DNA of 64,000 bases, from positions 871,001 to 935,000 of the forward strand of contig CM055096.1 in the NCBI GenBank assembly GCA_029204225.1. Direction: 5' to 3'. This DNA is from Diphasiastrum complanatum. Taxonomy: Eukaryota > Streptophyta > Lycopodiopsida > Lycopodiales > Lycopodiaceae. The position numbers were made by a program, and so were the translations under genes. Shown one piece after another: positions 33,185 to 47,123 of the stretch. Each line of letters opens with the position of its first letter. Positions within the stretch are counted from its first letter, which is position 1. The notes under the pieces are model-generated. The model had not been told where the DNA came from, searched no databases, and saw only the letters and a list, made by a program, of their open reading frames with translations.

Positions 33185-36009
33185 CACCAAAAATAAAATT
33201 TACACATGACTTTGATTCTCTAGAAGCATTGAGCTAATATGATGTGGCATGTGTTCACAACTCCAAGCTCATCTATCAGTGAATATTTTTTTAGAAGTGT
33301 CTAATTTTCAACAAGCATAGTCCAAACTTGACACATCTTTTGATCAGAGAGGCATGATCTATATTATGGTGTAAGTTATTGCATTACAACCCCCTCTTAC
33401 CTCCTTATAAGGTGAAACTAGGGAGGGGTGCTTGTGGCATTCTCATGGTGGGAGCTGATGGTTGTTTTGGAAAAGATGGGACATTATTTGCTCATTACCC
33501 TTTTACTCATGGTATGGCCTCTCAAATATTCTCTTGATAATTGGTCCTTAAGATAGTTTTGATATCTCTACATTTATAGTAATAGTGGAGACCCTAGCTA
33601 GTGCATTTATGTTTGATAGTCTTTGTTGCTCTTCCTTTTAATCATCGAGCCTTACCTACTCTAATTTCCATAATTAGAGTCTATTTTAGGGACAATTCTA
33701 AGGGCAAAAAATCCAAATGAATATCAGTTAGTCTTTTTTGGCTATAGACAATTCTTAAACTCATAGAAATGGCTCAATGCACACTTAGAATTGAACTTCT
33801 ATTTAGAAGATAGAATATGAAAAAACAAAATATTTCTATTACCGAAGCTCTACTAGCTTTCAACTCTCAATTTGACGAAAAGACACGAAATGAAAAAGTT
33901 CGCAAATAGCACGACACAAAACGAAAATGTCTGCAACATGAAACCCTTCGTGCTCCAAAGGACTAGGAAGATCAACCGAGTACTATGAAGTACAAATCCT
34001 TGATCTGATATGGTGACATCCACAGAAGAGTGTTAGGACATGCCTAATCCACCACTCTTGTAATTCATGATTAGTTATAGATGGTTTAATTCGTCTGATC
34101 AGGAATGTTACTCGAAGCGACACGAAAATGTTCGCAACATATACACATTTTGCAAAATGCATCATACATATACACATAGACAAAAAATACAAATATGTAG
34201 TCCGCCTATGAGCGAGATAATTTTCGTAAAAGGATCAATAGATCCAAGAATTCTACTAGTAAGCGAGACACTATTCATAGAAAAACATTGCTTCTCTCAC
34301 ATCAAGCGTTGTGTGGATTTGTCACACAGTGCTCAAAATCAAGAGGATCGATAGATGGTGTTGTAGCTATTATGCACATATCATCTAATTTTTGTCTAAT
34401 CTCAAACGAATTGTTGTCTGCTACTGTTCATGTATCTCATTTACTTGTTTTATCAATTCCGCACACTGGTTCAATCTTGTTGAATGTTGTATAATAACAT
34501 AGGTCAGCGGTGTATGTCTACATTTTGGAGGATTTTAGAAATGATATAGCAGGCAGTGACTAGCAATCATATCCGAACTCCATCCGAATTGATTTCATTC
34601 ACGACTATTTTCACTTCGCGTTTTGTTTTGCTTCACGATTATTTCGCTTCAACAATATCAGAGCTCGTTCAAGTTTCGCTTCGCTTCGATTTGTTTGATT
34701 TCGTTTCGTTTCATTTCATTTCGTTACAGAGCCTGATTGATAGATTAGCACAATTTTTCCATCAGAGTACACAACTATGTTCAGTGTAAAGTCAAAATTA
34801 AAAGTCTAAAGAATGCAAAGCCTTAAACAAAGTCCTCCCTGTCCATAAACACTTCTCTTGGAGCAATAATAACAAATTCTCATGTTTGAAATCTCTATAC
34901 TATTCCAAAATCATCACTTACCCTAGAGGACAAAAAGCCTATATATAAGAAAATTAAAAAGGTATTACTAGATAGAAGAACCCAAATTCTAATTGCTCTC
35001 TTATTGATTATTACAAATCACTCTGACATTAATTATGTCCTTATTAATAAAAAACTAAGACAATGCCGAGTGGACTTGCCAAATGCCAAACTTGTGTGCA
35101 TCTTATTATTACAAATAAATCACCAATTTTTATTTTCAATATGCTTTCAAGTGAGAAAATTGTGTGAATAACAAACATGTGTATAAATTTGTTGAGGCAT
35201 CACAAGAATCAATGAAAGAATCTAGATACGTTTTCATATTGATGTCTATTGTGGAACATGATATTTTTCTAACTTACTTACAAAGAGTGTCAAAGTATAA
35301 TTGCTTACACTATAATCATTCACTGTAAGGCAATTGCAAGTGATCATGACTTATATACATTATGTCTAGTCTTTATAAGGGCAATTCAAGTTCACATGTT
35401 AGAACCATGTTCATACAATGAGCACGTCAACTAAGATAGTGGGCTATCTCATTTTATTTACAAGTGAAATTAGTCTACTATTTGTAGTGAATTTTATATT
35501 TATCAAAGGCATGTGAAGTCCCATGATAAAAACATTCATGATGATTTTTGTGAATTTGTGCCTTATTGTTTGAGTAAAAAAAGACACATATTATAGACAT
35601 TATATGTAGGGTTTTCTATAAGTATAATTTTATCAACTTTTGAAGTACTAAAAATGGCCCAATAATATTACTTCACATAATCATTAATTTGTATCTTACT
35701 TCCATAATGACCACATGATTGCAAAATATTAATAGTGCTTTCCAATGTGATATACAATGCTCTCAACACCTTTTATTTTATTTTATTTATAAGAATATTT
35801 TACAAAATATAAATAGGTTAAGAAAATTTTTACTTGTTTTGAACTCCTCAAAATTAAGTCTAATATAGTATTGGTTGACTCCAACTTTGAAAAATGTTCA
35901 TGATCTATTTTTCTTGGCTTTGACAAATTGAGGTTAGTGTACCAAGATGCAATCTTGTCATTGTGACAAGGTCTCTTCCCATTGTTGGGCACTTGGTAGG
36001 ACCCACATA
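33170..36009. other. Unclassified spacer without recognisable genes
   Basis: No domain, LTR or splice-supported gene seen. At 33865-34735 words like acgaaaatg, cgcaacat and their complements (tttcgcttcg) recur, giving a loose repetitive patch. Confidence 0.5.
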
Positions 36010-36390
36010 CATATTTTGTACAATATTGAGTAATAATTGTGAGGGCTCTAACACCTTACAAGTGTAAGTCCAACTCAATGAACATGCCATTATTTTATTT
36101 GTTAGAACTTGAAAATTAAACCGGTTTTAATGCCATTGTAGAATAAAATCAATTAGAGGCCTAAAAGTCAAGGTAGAAGAATAATAGGTGCTAAAATTTG
36201 GAAGTCTAGGGAGGTAGAGATTGGCCATTAGAAAGAAGATTCCAATACCTAAACTCCACTATAATTAGTGATTCATTGTACTTCATTTTGCATGTTCAAT
36301 TAAAAGAAGATGGAGAGTCTACCATTTTGGTAATTGGATGTCCTTGTTTTTTCCTTCCTACTTTTCTCTCATATTGTTTGGATTTTGATG
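36010..36390. repeat. Diverged dispersed repeat, copy 1
   Basis: Aligns with gaps to 54905-55290. Shared landmarks: GTGTAA-GTCCAA, a GGCCTAA-AGTCAAG stretch, AGAAATTGGCCA-type text, CCACTATAA-TAGTG followed by TTCATTTT-CATGTTCAA, and TTGGATGTCCTTG. CTATAAATAG in copy 2 looks like a TATA box, so this may be an old LTR. Confidence 0.5.
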
Positions 36391-37075
36391 TTATTGCTAT
36401 TTGGTGATAATTGAATTTTGCTATTGTTGTATTCTTTGTGATCATAGACTTAATCATTATCTATATGTTGAAACTAATCTTTTTCATTTTGGATGTGATT
36501 TGTGTGACTTGTGTCAAAAACATATGCATTTAACGCGAAATCTTTTGAAACGAGAAGTGGCGGAAGACCCATTTTTTAATATGATTTTAAGATTTTTTAA
36601 ACTTCTCATAAATTTTGAAACTTCAAATAAAATAAAAAAATGATTTGTAAAATACTACATTTTGCAAAAATTTAAAATTTAAACTAAGTGATGAAAAATA
36701 TTTTTAAAATTTTAGGTTCATTTTGTTAAAATAATATAAACATTAGTTGTGATCAATTTGTTATTATAGAAAAACTGTTAAAAGTGAATTCAAAATTTTA
36801 GAACATTATCATGTTTGATTTTTTTTTAAAATGCAATATATAATATCTTGATGTGACTTTAAAAGCTTGTTAAAAATTTTATCTAAATATTTTGGTATGT
36901 AAAAAAATGATTCAAGTGCAAAATTAAAAAATATTTGTCTAACTAAGTAATATGAATAATTAGTAAGTTACTTAAAATAATGAATCAAGTGCAAAATTAA
37001 AAACATTTGTCTAACTAACCAATATGAATAAATAGTAAACTTAAATAACACAAAGACGTTTCAAAATCAGCAAAT
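36391..37075. other. AT-rich low-complexity spacer
   Basis: Very AT-rich; a short segment (ATGAATCAAGTGCAAAATTAAAAA, ATTTGTCTAACTAA) is repeated near 36910 and 36982. No gene. Confidence 0.5.
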
Positions 37076-37438
37076 TTAAAAAATAATCATCCTTAGTAAA
37101 AACACTAATCCTTTTTTAAAAGATAAAGATAAAAGTATTAAATAGTAAAAAATATTTGTACACTGTAGTAAAAATTTTTCAACTAAATCATTTGGGTCAG
37201 GACTAGCAGCCCTTCCAAGATTTGAATCTACTTGAGCAGTGGACTGGTCATGTGTAATGACTTCCACTACAACATTATAAGATTGTTCAACCACCTCTGC
37301 TAGATAACCTTCATCACCTACAATGCCACTAGTAGGTGGTTGGGGATCTTTGCAAAGTGGAGCAACACTATTTTTTGAGGGGCCTAATTTACCCACTCTT
37401 GAAACTCGTCTGGCAAAACTGAAAATCCTATTAATCAC
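37076..37438 (-). other. Possible coding fragment, function unknown
   Basis: A 120-codon frame whose first 85 residues have an unremarkable protein-like composition (for example GKLGPSKNSVAPLCKDPQP). The end is A/T-driven and probably not real. Cut off upstream by the F' LTR at 37507. No family recognised; may be a chance frame. Confidence 0.22.
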
Positions 37439-37506
37439 ATTTTAATAAAACTTACTAATCTCGAATCTAACTCTACTGCCACCACATGTCTGCTCATTTG
37501 GACCAG

Positions 37507-38467
37507 TGTAAAGATTCAACTAGTTTAGTCATATTTGCTACATTTTTATATTTGGCAAATTGAGGCCAATTTCATATTAGACTTAGAGTTTGAGTTTTCA
37601 AAGTTATATTAGTCTAAATTGCATTTGAATAAACACTTTTGGAAAGTGTGGGAAAGTTAGAAATCGAGTTTGAGTAGATTAAAATTTAAATGTTGGGTAC
37701 ATTGAATCTAGACCCAAAAATAGTAGGGTTTACGTTTTGGAGGGAAAGCTAAGTGGCCAAATAGGGTTTGGACCTATCATAAAAGGATGTAACTCGGGGA
37801 GAGACATATTTTCTCTCTTCTCATGGCAAAAAAGGACAAAAGAGGAGGAAACATGTAAGCCAATGTTGATCACTCACATTTATTGTTTGTTTGATGTATT
37901 TTTTCAGAGAGTATAAAGTTGATAGCATGGATGAATCATCTCATTTATATTCTATGTGATTCTTCATGACATATTGAGTTGCAATATCACTGTGTGAGGT
38001 GGAGCTTCAACATGTGTCCCCTAGGGAATGTGTAGCTGATATCTTCACCAAAGCATTGGGAAAGGACTTGTTCATGACGCATAGGACATCACTTGGAGTA
38101 TTATCAAAGTCCATGCTAAAACTAGTTGAAGAGGGAGTGTGAAAGATTCAACTAGTTTAGTCATATTTGTTACATTTCTATATTTGACAAATTGAGGCCA
38201 ATTTCATATTAGACTTAGAGTTTGACTTTTCATTGTATTTGAATAAATACTTTTGGAAAGTGTGGGAAGGTTACAAATCGAGTTTGAGTAGATTCAAATT
38301 TAAATGTTGGGTACATTGAATCTAGACCCAAAAATAGTAGGGTTTACATTTTGGAGGGAAAGCCAAGTGGCCAAATATGGTTTGGACCTGGTATAAAAGG
38401 ATGAACACATGGAGAGACATATCTTCTCTCTTTTCTATCTCATTTCATGCTTATACATGGTCCTCTT
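37507..38467 (+). mobile_element. Internally deleted family-F copy (F')
   Basis: Partial 5' LTR 37507-37822, about 170 bp of unassigned sequence, the last 47 codons of RNase H (37996-38137: VELQHVSPRECVADIFTKAL), a polypurine tract GAGGGAG, and a partial 3' LTR 38138-38467. The 3' LTR is cut by the LTR of element G. Confidence 0.85.
38138..38467 (+). repeat. F' 3' LTR, truncated by element G
   Basis: Starts TGTGAAAGATTCAAC after GAGGGAG and matches 6375-6715; it lacks a roughly 40-bp piece after GACTTTTCA. TATAAAAG at 38392-38399. Confidence 0.87.
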
Positions 38468-39146
38468 TGTGAAGAATTGCCAAAAATTGGCAAATCTAGC
38501 TTGATCAAAAACCATGAAGAATAGTGTAAATTTTGTACATAATTGGGTTCCACACATGTATGGCCAAAATGCCACGTGGAAACCCAGGTAAGGTGAAGTC
38601 AAGAGAGTTGGCCATGTCTATTTACTTTATAGGACCTACACCTAAGTTTAAGGTGAAAATTTGACCAACTAGCTACCTACCAAGCATAACTCTATGATCT
38701 AGGCTAGGGTTTCATTTTAAGGCAAGAAAAGTGAGTTAACTTCCTTATTACATGCTGGAAATATTCCACCTAACTTCAAGAAGGAAGTCAAATTTGCTAT
38801 GTATTCCAAGAGCCCATAGTGAGAAGATAGAATATTTTTGGAGCTCATTGGCAATCTCAAGCTAGTTCACTATGTACATTGAGTTTTTGTGATCCAAATG
38901 AAACCAAATCAATTTCTACTTGTTTCTTAGGTTGAAGGCCATACTATAGCCTATAGTACACACGTGTGGGATCGGATTTCAATGTTGATCAATGCTTTTG
39001 ATTGTTAATCTTGTTGTTTGTCAAATTGCCAATCTAGATCAATTTTTTTGTGTCTAGTTTTTTGATAGATTGTTAAGCAAGCATCCAATCACTCTTGTGG
39101 ATCTTTTGTAGATCCATTTATGGTCCTAGAGTATAGTACTTTCACA
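38468..39146 (+). repeat. Element G 5' LTR
   Basis: Inferred from TGTGAAGAATTGCC at the left and CTTTCACA just before a primer site at the right; no second copy in the window. Contains CACACGTGTG at 38959-38968. Confidence 0.75.
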
Positions 39147-39159
39147 TGGTATCTGATCC
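39147..39159 (+). promoter_or_regulatory. Element G primer binding site, variant
   Basis: TGGTATCTGATCC, sharing only the first part of the initiator-Met complement with the other families. Confidence 0.65.
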
Positions 39160-39951
39160 AAGTAAAGATCATAAGCCATTGATCAAAAGCAAATCCATTT
39201 TTAGCAAGTTTTGGTGCTAAAAACTAGTATTGAGAGGGCAAGCTAGAATCTTGATTTTGGTAAGGAGATTTGATCCCAGACTTGGTAGGGGTCCAAATTC
39301 GTACTATCCACATGTGTGGGCACCTCTGCACCTACATTTAATGCATGGTATTCATTTGATCCAAAGAAATTCAATTTGTGAGCTTTGGATGTAATTTTTG
39401 GTGGAAATCTTAGGATAAGCTATCAAGATTGAGTGCCATAGATTAGATTTGACTTAGGATCATGAAATCTAATTAATCTAGGCTGAAATCAGGTCCTCTA
39501 AACTTGTTTTACAGAGTCTTGAAAGTACATAAAAAAGTGTGAGGGAGATTTAGTCATGTTATTGTCCAAAAATAGCCAAAATTGGCAAGATTTGATCGTA
39601 AGTAGATTTCACATCATCTTATCTTCATTCCAACTTTGTGAGGGAGTGCTAGAACTGAGATTATAAGTCCATTTGTTCGATTAGAAATCTAATTTGAGTG
39701 AAACACTACAAGAGAGAGACCTTAGTAAGTTTCTAGAGACAATCAAATCCATTTCTTGGCAAGATTTGTTTGAAAGTAGTTTTCACTTCATCTTATCTTC
39801 ATTCCAACTTTGTGAGAGAGTGATAGAACTGTGATTATAAGTCCATTTGTTGGATTAGAAATCAAATTTGAGTGAAACACTGCAAGTGTGAGACCTTTGT
39901 GAGTTTCAAGTCAATCAAATATATTTCTTGTTTGTAGAAGTAACTTGTAAG

Positions 39952-41217
39952 ATGGGATCTGCTGGAGCATACCTTCTAGAAGCTAGTGAGAGATTGAATT
40001 CTACAAATTATGCTATTTGGAAGGTTAGGATGGAGTCACTCTTGCTCCAAGACCTTTATGAGTTCTTGATTGAAGATGAAGATGAACCTCTAGGTTCATA
40101 GGAGTTAGCTAGATACAATAAGAGATCTAGGCTCGCACTTCATTGTGTGAAGATGAACGTAAGCAATGATTTTTTGAGAGAAGTATCATCACGTACCGTG
40201 ATAAAGAGGCTTGGGAGTCTTTAAAATCAATATATGAATCAAGCAACACTTCTAGAGTACTTATGCTTAGAAATCAAATTCTGCAAAGCATGAAGAGAAG
40301 TGAGGAGAGTGCACAGGATTATGTACTCAGAATCAAGTCTCTAAATAGGGATTTGGCTTCAATTGGAGAGAAGATTCATGATGGAGAACTTGTACAAATT
40401 GTCCTTAATGGTCTAGGAAATGACTTTGCAAATTTGGTCCAAAGTTTTGCCATCCAAGATACTTTGCCAACTATAGAAAAACTCCACAATGTATTAGTGG
40501 GTGAAGAGTGTAGGATGCTCCACACGAAGGCAAGAATGAGTTCATTATCTTTGTAGGATGAAATGCCTCTTTTGTAGAAAGAAGGGGCATTATGCATCTA
40601 AATGTTACAAGAGGTTAAGAGCACAAGTGGAGGAGGACAAACAAGGAAACCTTGCAAAGTAGGAGGAGGAGGATGAAGTAGATGTATTCGTGATGGCATA
40701 TACATCCCCACCAACAAGCAATAGCAATTAAAGAGACAATTGGTGGATTGACAGTGGGGCTAGCTCCCACATGTCTTGTTGAAAAGAACTTTTTCTCAAC
40801 CTTACACTCTTTCAATGATGCTAAAAAGTTTGTCTTTACTGCAAATGATGAAGAGTGTAGGATAGATGGTGTTGGCACCATCTCTTTGTGTCTAGAATCC
40901 TCAATATGCATGGATCTAGAAAATGTCCTTTATGTACCATCAATCACCAAGAATATGCTTAGTGTTGGTCTACTCTTAGAAAGTGGTTTGGATGTCCACT
41001 TTAAGCATGTGTTTGTTTCATCTTGAAGTATGATGTTTGCATTGCAAAGGGATTTAAGCATGGAAGATTGTTTAAGTTGGAAGCTAGTGTTGCTTTTGAG
41101 AGGGTGAGCTTGGCAAAGGAGGAGATTACTAAAGAGGAGATCTTGGCAAAGTGTGATCTTGCTTGCATTGAGGAGGAGAAAAGGAGAAAGATCTTGAAGA
41201 TCAGCCTCAAAGCATGA
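39952..41217 (+). pseudogene. Element G gag-protease and pre-integrase start
   Basis: ATG at 39952 (MGSAGAYLLEASERLNSTNY), a TAG near 40099, a shift near 40195, then RNQILQSMKRSEESAQDYVL. A stop at 40554 precedes the zinc knuckle CLFCRKKGHYASKC, then protease WWIDSGASSHMSC. PSITKNMLSVGLLLESGLDV follows in another frame. The last part (HGRLFKLEASV) is the pre-integrase start, but the usual WHxRLGHPN never appears. Confidence 0.87.
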
Positions 41218-41470
41218 GAGTTCCAAGGGAGTCCTCAATGACAATGGCCGAGTCATCAAATTGCATGCAAATTGTCCATTCAAGTGTGCATCTTGCAAGG
41301 GTGGTGAGCATTGGAGACTCTACTATATTTGAATACTTTTTGGAAAGTATTAGTAGACATGAGGTGACTTGTTTCTTACCATTAGTTATTACTTTGTATG
41401 ACAAGACAATGAATGAGATGCTTTGAAATCTACATTTGTTGTTGATAAAGCAATTTCATTGGATGTAGTC

Positions 41471-42774
<1,304 letters not shown>

Positions 42775-43951
42775 TCATTTTGGGCTTGGATTCCCTTGAT
42801 TTGGCCGTCTAAGCAATGTGATGTCTTGATGTAGCTTTGTGGTGGCCAGATGTTGAGTGGAATATTTCGACTTTGGTTGGATCTTGCTTATGATTGGCGT
42901 TGAAATCAAAAGACAATCTCCCACCTTAGTCTTTCCTTTCTCAATGGACTGCTCTCTTGAAGGTGGTACAGATGGATCTTTGCGATGACTGGTAGTCAGT
43001 TTGCCTTCAAGTTGCTTGGTTGATGTGAGGCCCCTTTGTAATTCATCCACCAGAAGTTGTGGCAGCATTTGTTTAATGAGGCTTGGTAAAATCTGCTGGA
43101 TTGCATCTATTGCCAATTTCTTGATTTCTTCCGCTATCCCTGGTTGGATAGATTTTACCCACTCTATCTTTTGTGGTGTTGGTGATTCACGTGTGGCCAT
43201 GTCAATTTGTCTTAGGATCTTTCTCTCATTCCTTCCATCCGCATCTGCTTCGTAACCAGGTGGCACTAGAAGTTTGCATTTGTAGTGTAGCTTCTCGGTT
43301 GGTGGATTTGCGTGGTCATATGTAGGTTGCTGATTCAAGTAGGTAGGAGTCATAACGGCTTTTCTTGGATCTCTTACTGGACAATCACGACATGGGTGAT
43401 TGATGCTGCATTGTTCACACCAAGGATAAAAGGAGGACAGATCATTTCGGAGTGGACATTCTGATCTACGATGTTTACCTCCACATCCGAAACACTGTAC
43501 GTGTGTAAGATTCCGTCACCTCTCAGTTGATGCATGTACACCGGTATTAGGTCTCCTTTGATCCCTTTCTATGATGATCCGCTCGCTGATATAACCAATA
43601 CTTCCACCGAACCTTGCCTAGCCACTAGAGAAGATTCTAAAAGTCCTGAGACCGACCCACTTTCTTTGGAGGAGCGATTTGATGGCAAGCTAGATGGCAT
43701 AGATGAGGATTTTGTTGATTGATTCCCAATCTTCAGAATTCCCTTATTGACTTGATTTCGTAATCTCCGATTCCGAACTGGACATTAAGGTATTGGATGT
43801 TTTCCAAAACAATAATGGCATTGGTCCAGTGGTCGGATCTTTCGATTGGCATTTTGGGGTTCTGGGAGGTAATCAGATTGACTGCACATCTTATATGTGT
43901 CACTGACAACTTGCATCTGATCGTCCGGACTGCTAGTACTTTTGCTAGCAT
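42775..43951 (-). pseudogene. Gag-like ORF with two cysteine clusters
   Basis: The main open stretch is 42775 to about 43525 on the minus strand. Just inside its start lie CFGCGGKHRRSEC (CX2CX3HX4C, one residue tighter than the retroviral knuckle) and, 16 residues later, CEQCSINHPCRDC. The ATG at 43353 follows, then a long segment without known motif (IQQILPSLIKQMLPQLLVDE could be helical). A TGA lies just upstream of the knuckle. Readable text in shifted frames continues to 43951 (SDHWTNAIIVLENIQYLNV, then serine-rich). Most likely a decayed Gag of a Ty3-like element; a host zinc-finger protein is possible. Confidence 0.45.
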
Positions 43952-43984
43952 TGTGTGAAAGATTTCAGATCCTTAAGATCCAAT

Positions 43985-44401
43985 CTACTTGAATGATCCA
44001 TCGATTTCTGGATGATCCATGGATGATAGACTTAAAGTAGTTTCCAGTCTTTCAAAGACCACCTGCCAAAACTTGCCAGTGAATTTGGAATAATGATCAC
44101 TAACAATATCGTTTGGCAAACCATACAAGCTGAACAACTTTTCAACGAAGAGTTGAGCAAGTTCAAAAGCTTTGACAGTAGCTTTTGTTGGAATAAACTG
44201 CGCCATTTTGGTTAGCGTATCAACTACTACCCAAATGGCATCATGACCCTTTCTAGACTTGGAAAGTCCGACCACAAAATCTATGGTAATACTTTTCCAT
44301 TTCTTACTGGGAATTTCCAACGGATGCAACAAACCAACTTTGAGTCTTTCCACTTTATTTACTTGGCATTGTTCACATTTTTTTAACATATGCCTCGACA
44401 T
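43985..44401 (-). pseudogene. Ty3/gypsy integrase
   Basis: Zinc-finger end CEQCQVNK, then the core SITIDFVVGLSKSRKGHDAI, TKMAQFIPT, LYGLPNDIVSDHYSKFTGKF and LETTLSLSSMDHPEIDG. D1 (TIDF) and D2 (SDHY) are present; the sequence stops at the HPxTDGQ motif, before or at the glutamate. Belongs with the RT and RNase H pieces upstream on this strand. Confidence 0.9.
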
Positions 44402-44707
44402 GACCTTTTATTTTTGGCCAATAAAATTCTCTCTTAACAAGGTTAGGTGTCCTATGTATACTAGGGTGTCCCGGGTTGGGGCTATCGTGGCACTCGTGCA
44501 GGATTTGGGCCCTTATGTCCGCGATATCTGGCACACAAACTTTTTTCTACGGAAAAGCAAACCATTCCGAATGGAATAATCAACAAGTATCTTCTCTTTG
44601 CGAGATTTTTTGGAATCTTGCTTTCCAAGATTATTTCTCACTATAGAGCTTCCTGGCAGGATTTCTTGCCGAATATGACCGAAAAACTCATCGGTCCGAC
44701 AAAGATC

Positions 44708-46062
44708 TCACAAAGAAAAATAAAACTCAGATTGGAACTCAACAAAGCATAACTGATTAACTTCTCCAATCCGGCTCAAAGGATCAGCGACACAATTCGA
44801 TGTACCTTGATGGTACTTAATGTCGAATTTGAACTCTTGAATGAGTTTTAACCAACGGGCCTTATGACCCCTAAGGTCTGAGACATCACAGATATATTTA
44901 AGAGACTCATAACCACGAATTTGGATCCGTACAAATAATGTCTCCAAATGTTTTACGCATGGATGATAGCAAAAAATTCCTTCTCATAAGTAGACTATCT
45001 ACTTTGAGCTGGGTCCAACTTCTTGCTTTCGAAAGCCACAGGTCTACCATCCTGGTAAAGGACTGCACCCACCGCATAGTCACTAGCATCTGTTTCCACC
45101 AGGAAAGATCCGTTAGGTTCCACTATGTGTAAGATAGGGGCTGTAGACACCAACATCTTCAAAAGCTTCAAAGCTTTGATTAAGTTCATCAGTCCGGAGG
45201 ATTGATTTTTGAACGCCTTCTGGCCTTCTTCTTATTACCCTTTTTAGTCTTCCATTTGGCTTTCTTCACTCTCTTAAGAAGATTCGTTAGAGGCAATGCG
45301 ATTAAGACATAGTCTTTAATGAATTTATGGAAAAACACTGTGAAGCCCCAAAAAGACTTTACTTCCCTAATAGTTTTTAGGATAGGCGAACTTTCTGGAC
45401 TTTATCGTAGTCGATCTCCAGACCTCGATCGGAAACGATATGTCCCAAATACTTGAGTCTTGTTTGAAAAAACTCACATTTAGACTCCTTAGAATAAAGC
45501 TTTTCCTACCTTAGATTATCTAAGACTGTATGCAAATGTGCCTCGTGCTCCTCAAGAGTCTTACTATAAATCAGTATGTCATCCAAAAATACCACGAGAA
45601 ACTTCTGTAGATATGGATGAAGAATATCGTTCATCATCTGTTGGAAGGTTGTCTAAACATTAGTTAGACCAAAGGGTGTAAAACTAAAAATTTGTAATGG
45701 CCATACCTAGAACAAAAACCAGTTTTGAAAACATCCCCCTCATGTATTCTAATTTGATGGTACCCCGACCTAAAGTCCAATTTGGTGAAATATTTAGCAC
45801 CATTCAATCTGTCCATTAAGTCGTCCATCTGAGGTAATTGTCATTTTATTAAGATTTTTATAATCGACACAAAAACGAATACCACCGTCTTTCTTGCCGG
45901 TCAACAAAACAGGAGCTCCCCAAGGGGATTTACTAGGCCTAATATGGCTCTAATGTAATAACTCCTTAAGTTGGCTAGCAACTTCATCTTCTTCCTGCGG
46001 GCTCATCTTGTAAGGAAAAAGTGATACAAGAGAGCTGTCAGGAAGAAGATCTATGTGATGGT
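44708..46062 (-). pseudogene. Ty3/gypsy RT and RNase H, fragmented
   Basis: RNase H pieces are LVETDASDYAVGAVLYQDGR (44995-45189) and KFDIKYHQGTSNCVADPLSR (44708-44947). RT motifs lie between in changing frames: [20 protein letters not shown] near 45900 and the catalytic [19 protein letters not shown] near 45530-45590. The set is a standard Ty3/gypsy RT with FLDD, heavily frameshifted. Confidence 0.88.
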
Positions 46063-46527
46063 CTACTCCCCATGAGGGGGGAGACCCTCAGGCAACTGAT
46101 CAAGGAATATATCATTGTATTCCTCCCTAAGTGTCTTAAAGATTTTGCCCTCAGGCAAAGATTCTAAATTATCACTAGAAAAAGACAATGCTTTTGGGAA
46201 AGACGATACATCAACATTGAAATTATGAGTACTAAAAGCATATATGTATGATTCATCTTTCAGAGAACATAAGTACGAATGATACTCAGAATCCAAAATA
46301 CATTAATTTGTTACATGAACAATTACAAAAGGTAGATCAGGCTCATCGCCTTTGAGACAAACCAGTGAGTCATTATGCAAAAAAAAGATACTATGGGACA
46401 TATAATCTTTCTTTAAGGACTCATTCCCAGCATAAAACCACTCTTTACCTAGGATTAAATCCACCTTATCAAGATTCATAACATGAAAAGATAAACTATC
46501 TACATAGTTTTGAATTCTCAACGGCAC
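46063..46527 (-). pseudogene. Ty3/gypsy protease end and RT start
   Basis: 46303-46527 contains DKVDLILGKEWF, the (I)LGxxW motif at the end of gypsy protease. 46063-46296 ends EEYNDIFLDQLPEGLPPHGE, matching the LP..LPP.R start of gypsy RT. A stop separates them. Confidence 0.83.
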
Positions 46528-47122
46528 GTGGAGAACAAAGTGGTTTTAGACCTACTGCTCCCCACCAGCTGCCATCCTAACCATGTACTTGTGGTCACTT
46601 GGTGCGGTTGCCAACTGCAGCTTCTGCACCAACTTAACATTGATAAAATTCTACGTATGGACCCACTCATACGAATGAGGTCGTGAGGCCCAAACACTAC
46701 AATATTAAAACAACAATTCATACAAACTATTTCATCTTTAAAAGATACATCAATACAAGAAATAGAAGAATTACCTGGTGCCTTAAAAGGAATGGCCACC
46801 CTTCTTTCGTCTTTTCGGGCAGTCGTCCCTTCTCCATACAGGAAAAACACAACCCATCATTTTTGGCCTTGTCGAAGTCCGCTCTCTCCAACCGAGGGCG
46901 TTTCTTTTTTTTTCCCAAAGGGGAAGCTTCGCCGACCAGTTGCTCCTTGCTCTTTTTGAAAGGAGGGCCCTGGAGGGTTTGTCTTTGGCTTCGGGCTTTT
47001 GCTGCTCTTTGCAGGTTACAGTGTGCGTGTCGTCGGGCTACTAGCACCATAATCAAGCATACACTAGTGAGGGCCCAAGTATATATTAGTGAGAGCCCAA
47101 TAGGTATACTTATACCCTCCAA
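46528..47122 (-). pseudogene. Ty3/gypsy gag end with zinc knuckle, decayed
   Basis: A frame at 46727-47122 contains GLCFSCMEKGRLPEKTKEGW, a knuckle of the CX2CX4HX4C class in which the last positions are lost. Lysine-rich text precedes it. Sequence between here and the protease end is unreadable. Confidence 0.6.
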
Positions 47123-47123
47123 G

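Larger units (their letters stand above)
38468..41470 (+). mobile_element. Copia element G, 3' truncated
   Basis: 5' LTR, primer site, leader and gag-protease of a plus-strand copia element inserted in the F' LTR. No integrase, RT, RNase H or 3' LTR follow; the recognisable part fades after 41217 and a GA-rich sequence begins after 41470. Confidence 0.8.

Noticed and set aside
43534-43722. 62-codon plus-strand frame
   Set aside because: Antisense to the readable Gag-like text and without motif.
42775-47122. Integrated plant pararetrovirus (caulimovirid)
   Set aside because: An integrase core is present on the same strand, which caulimovirids lack; the order protease, RT, RNase H, integrase is Ty3/gypsy.
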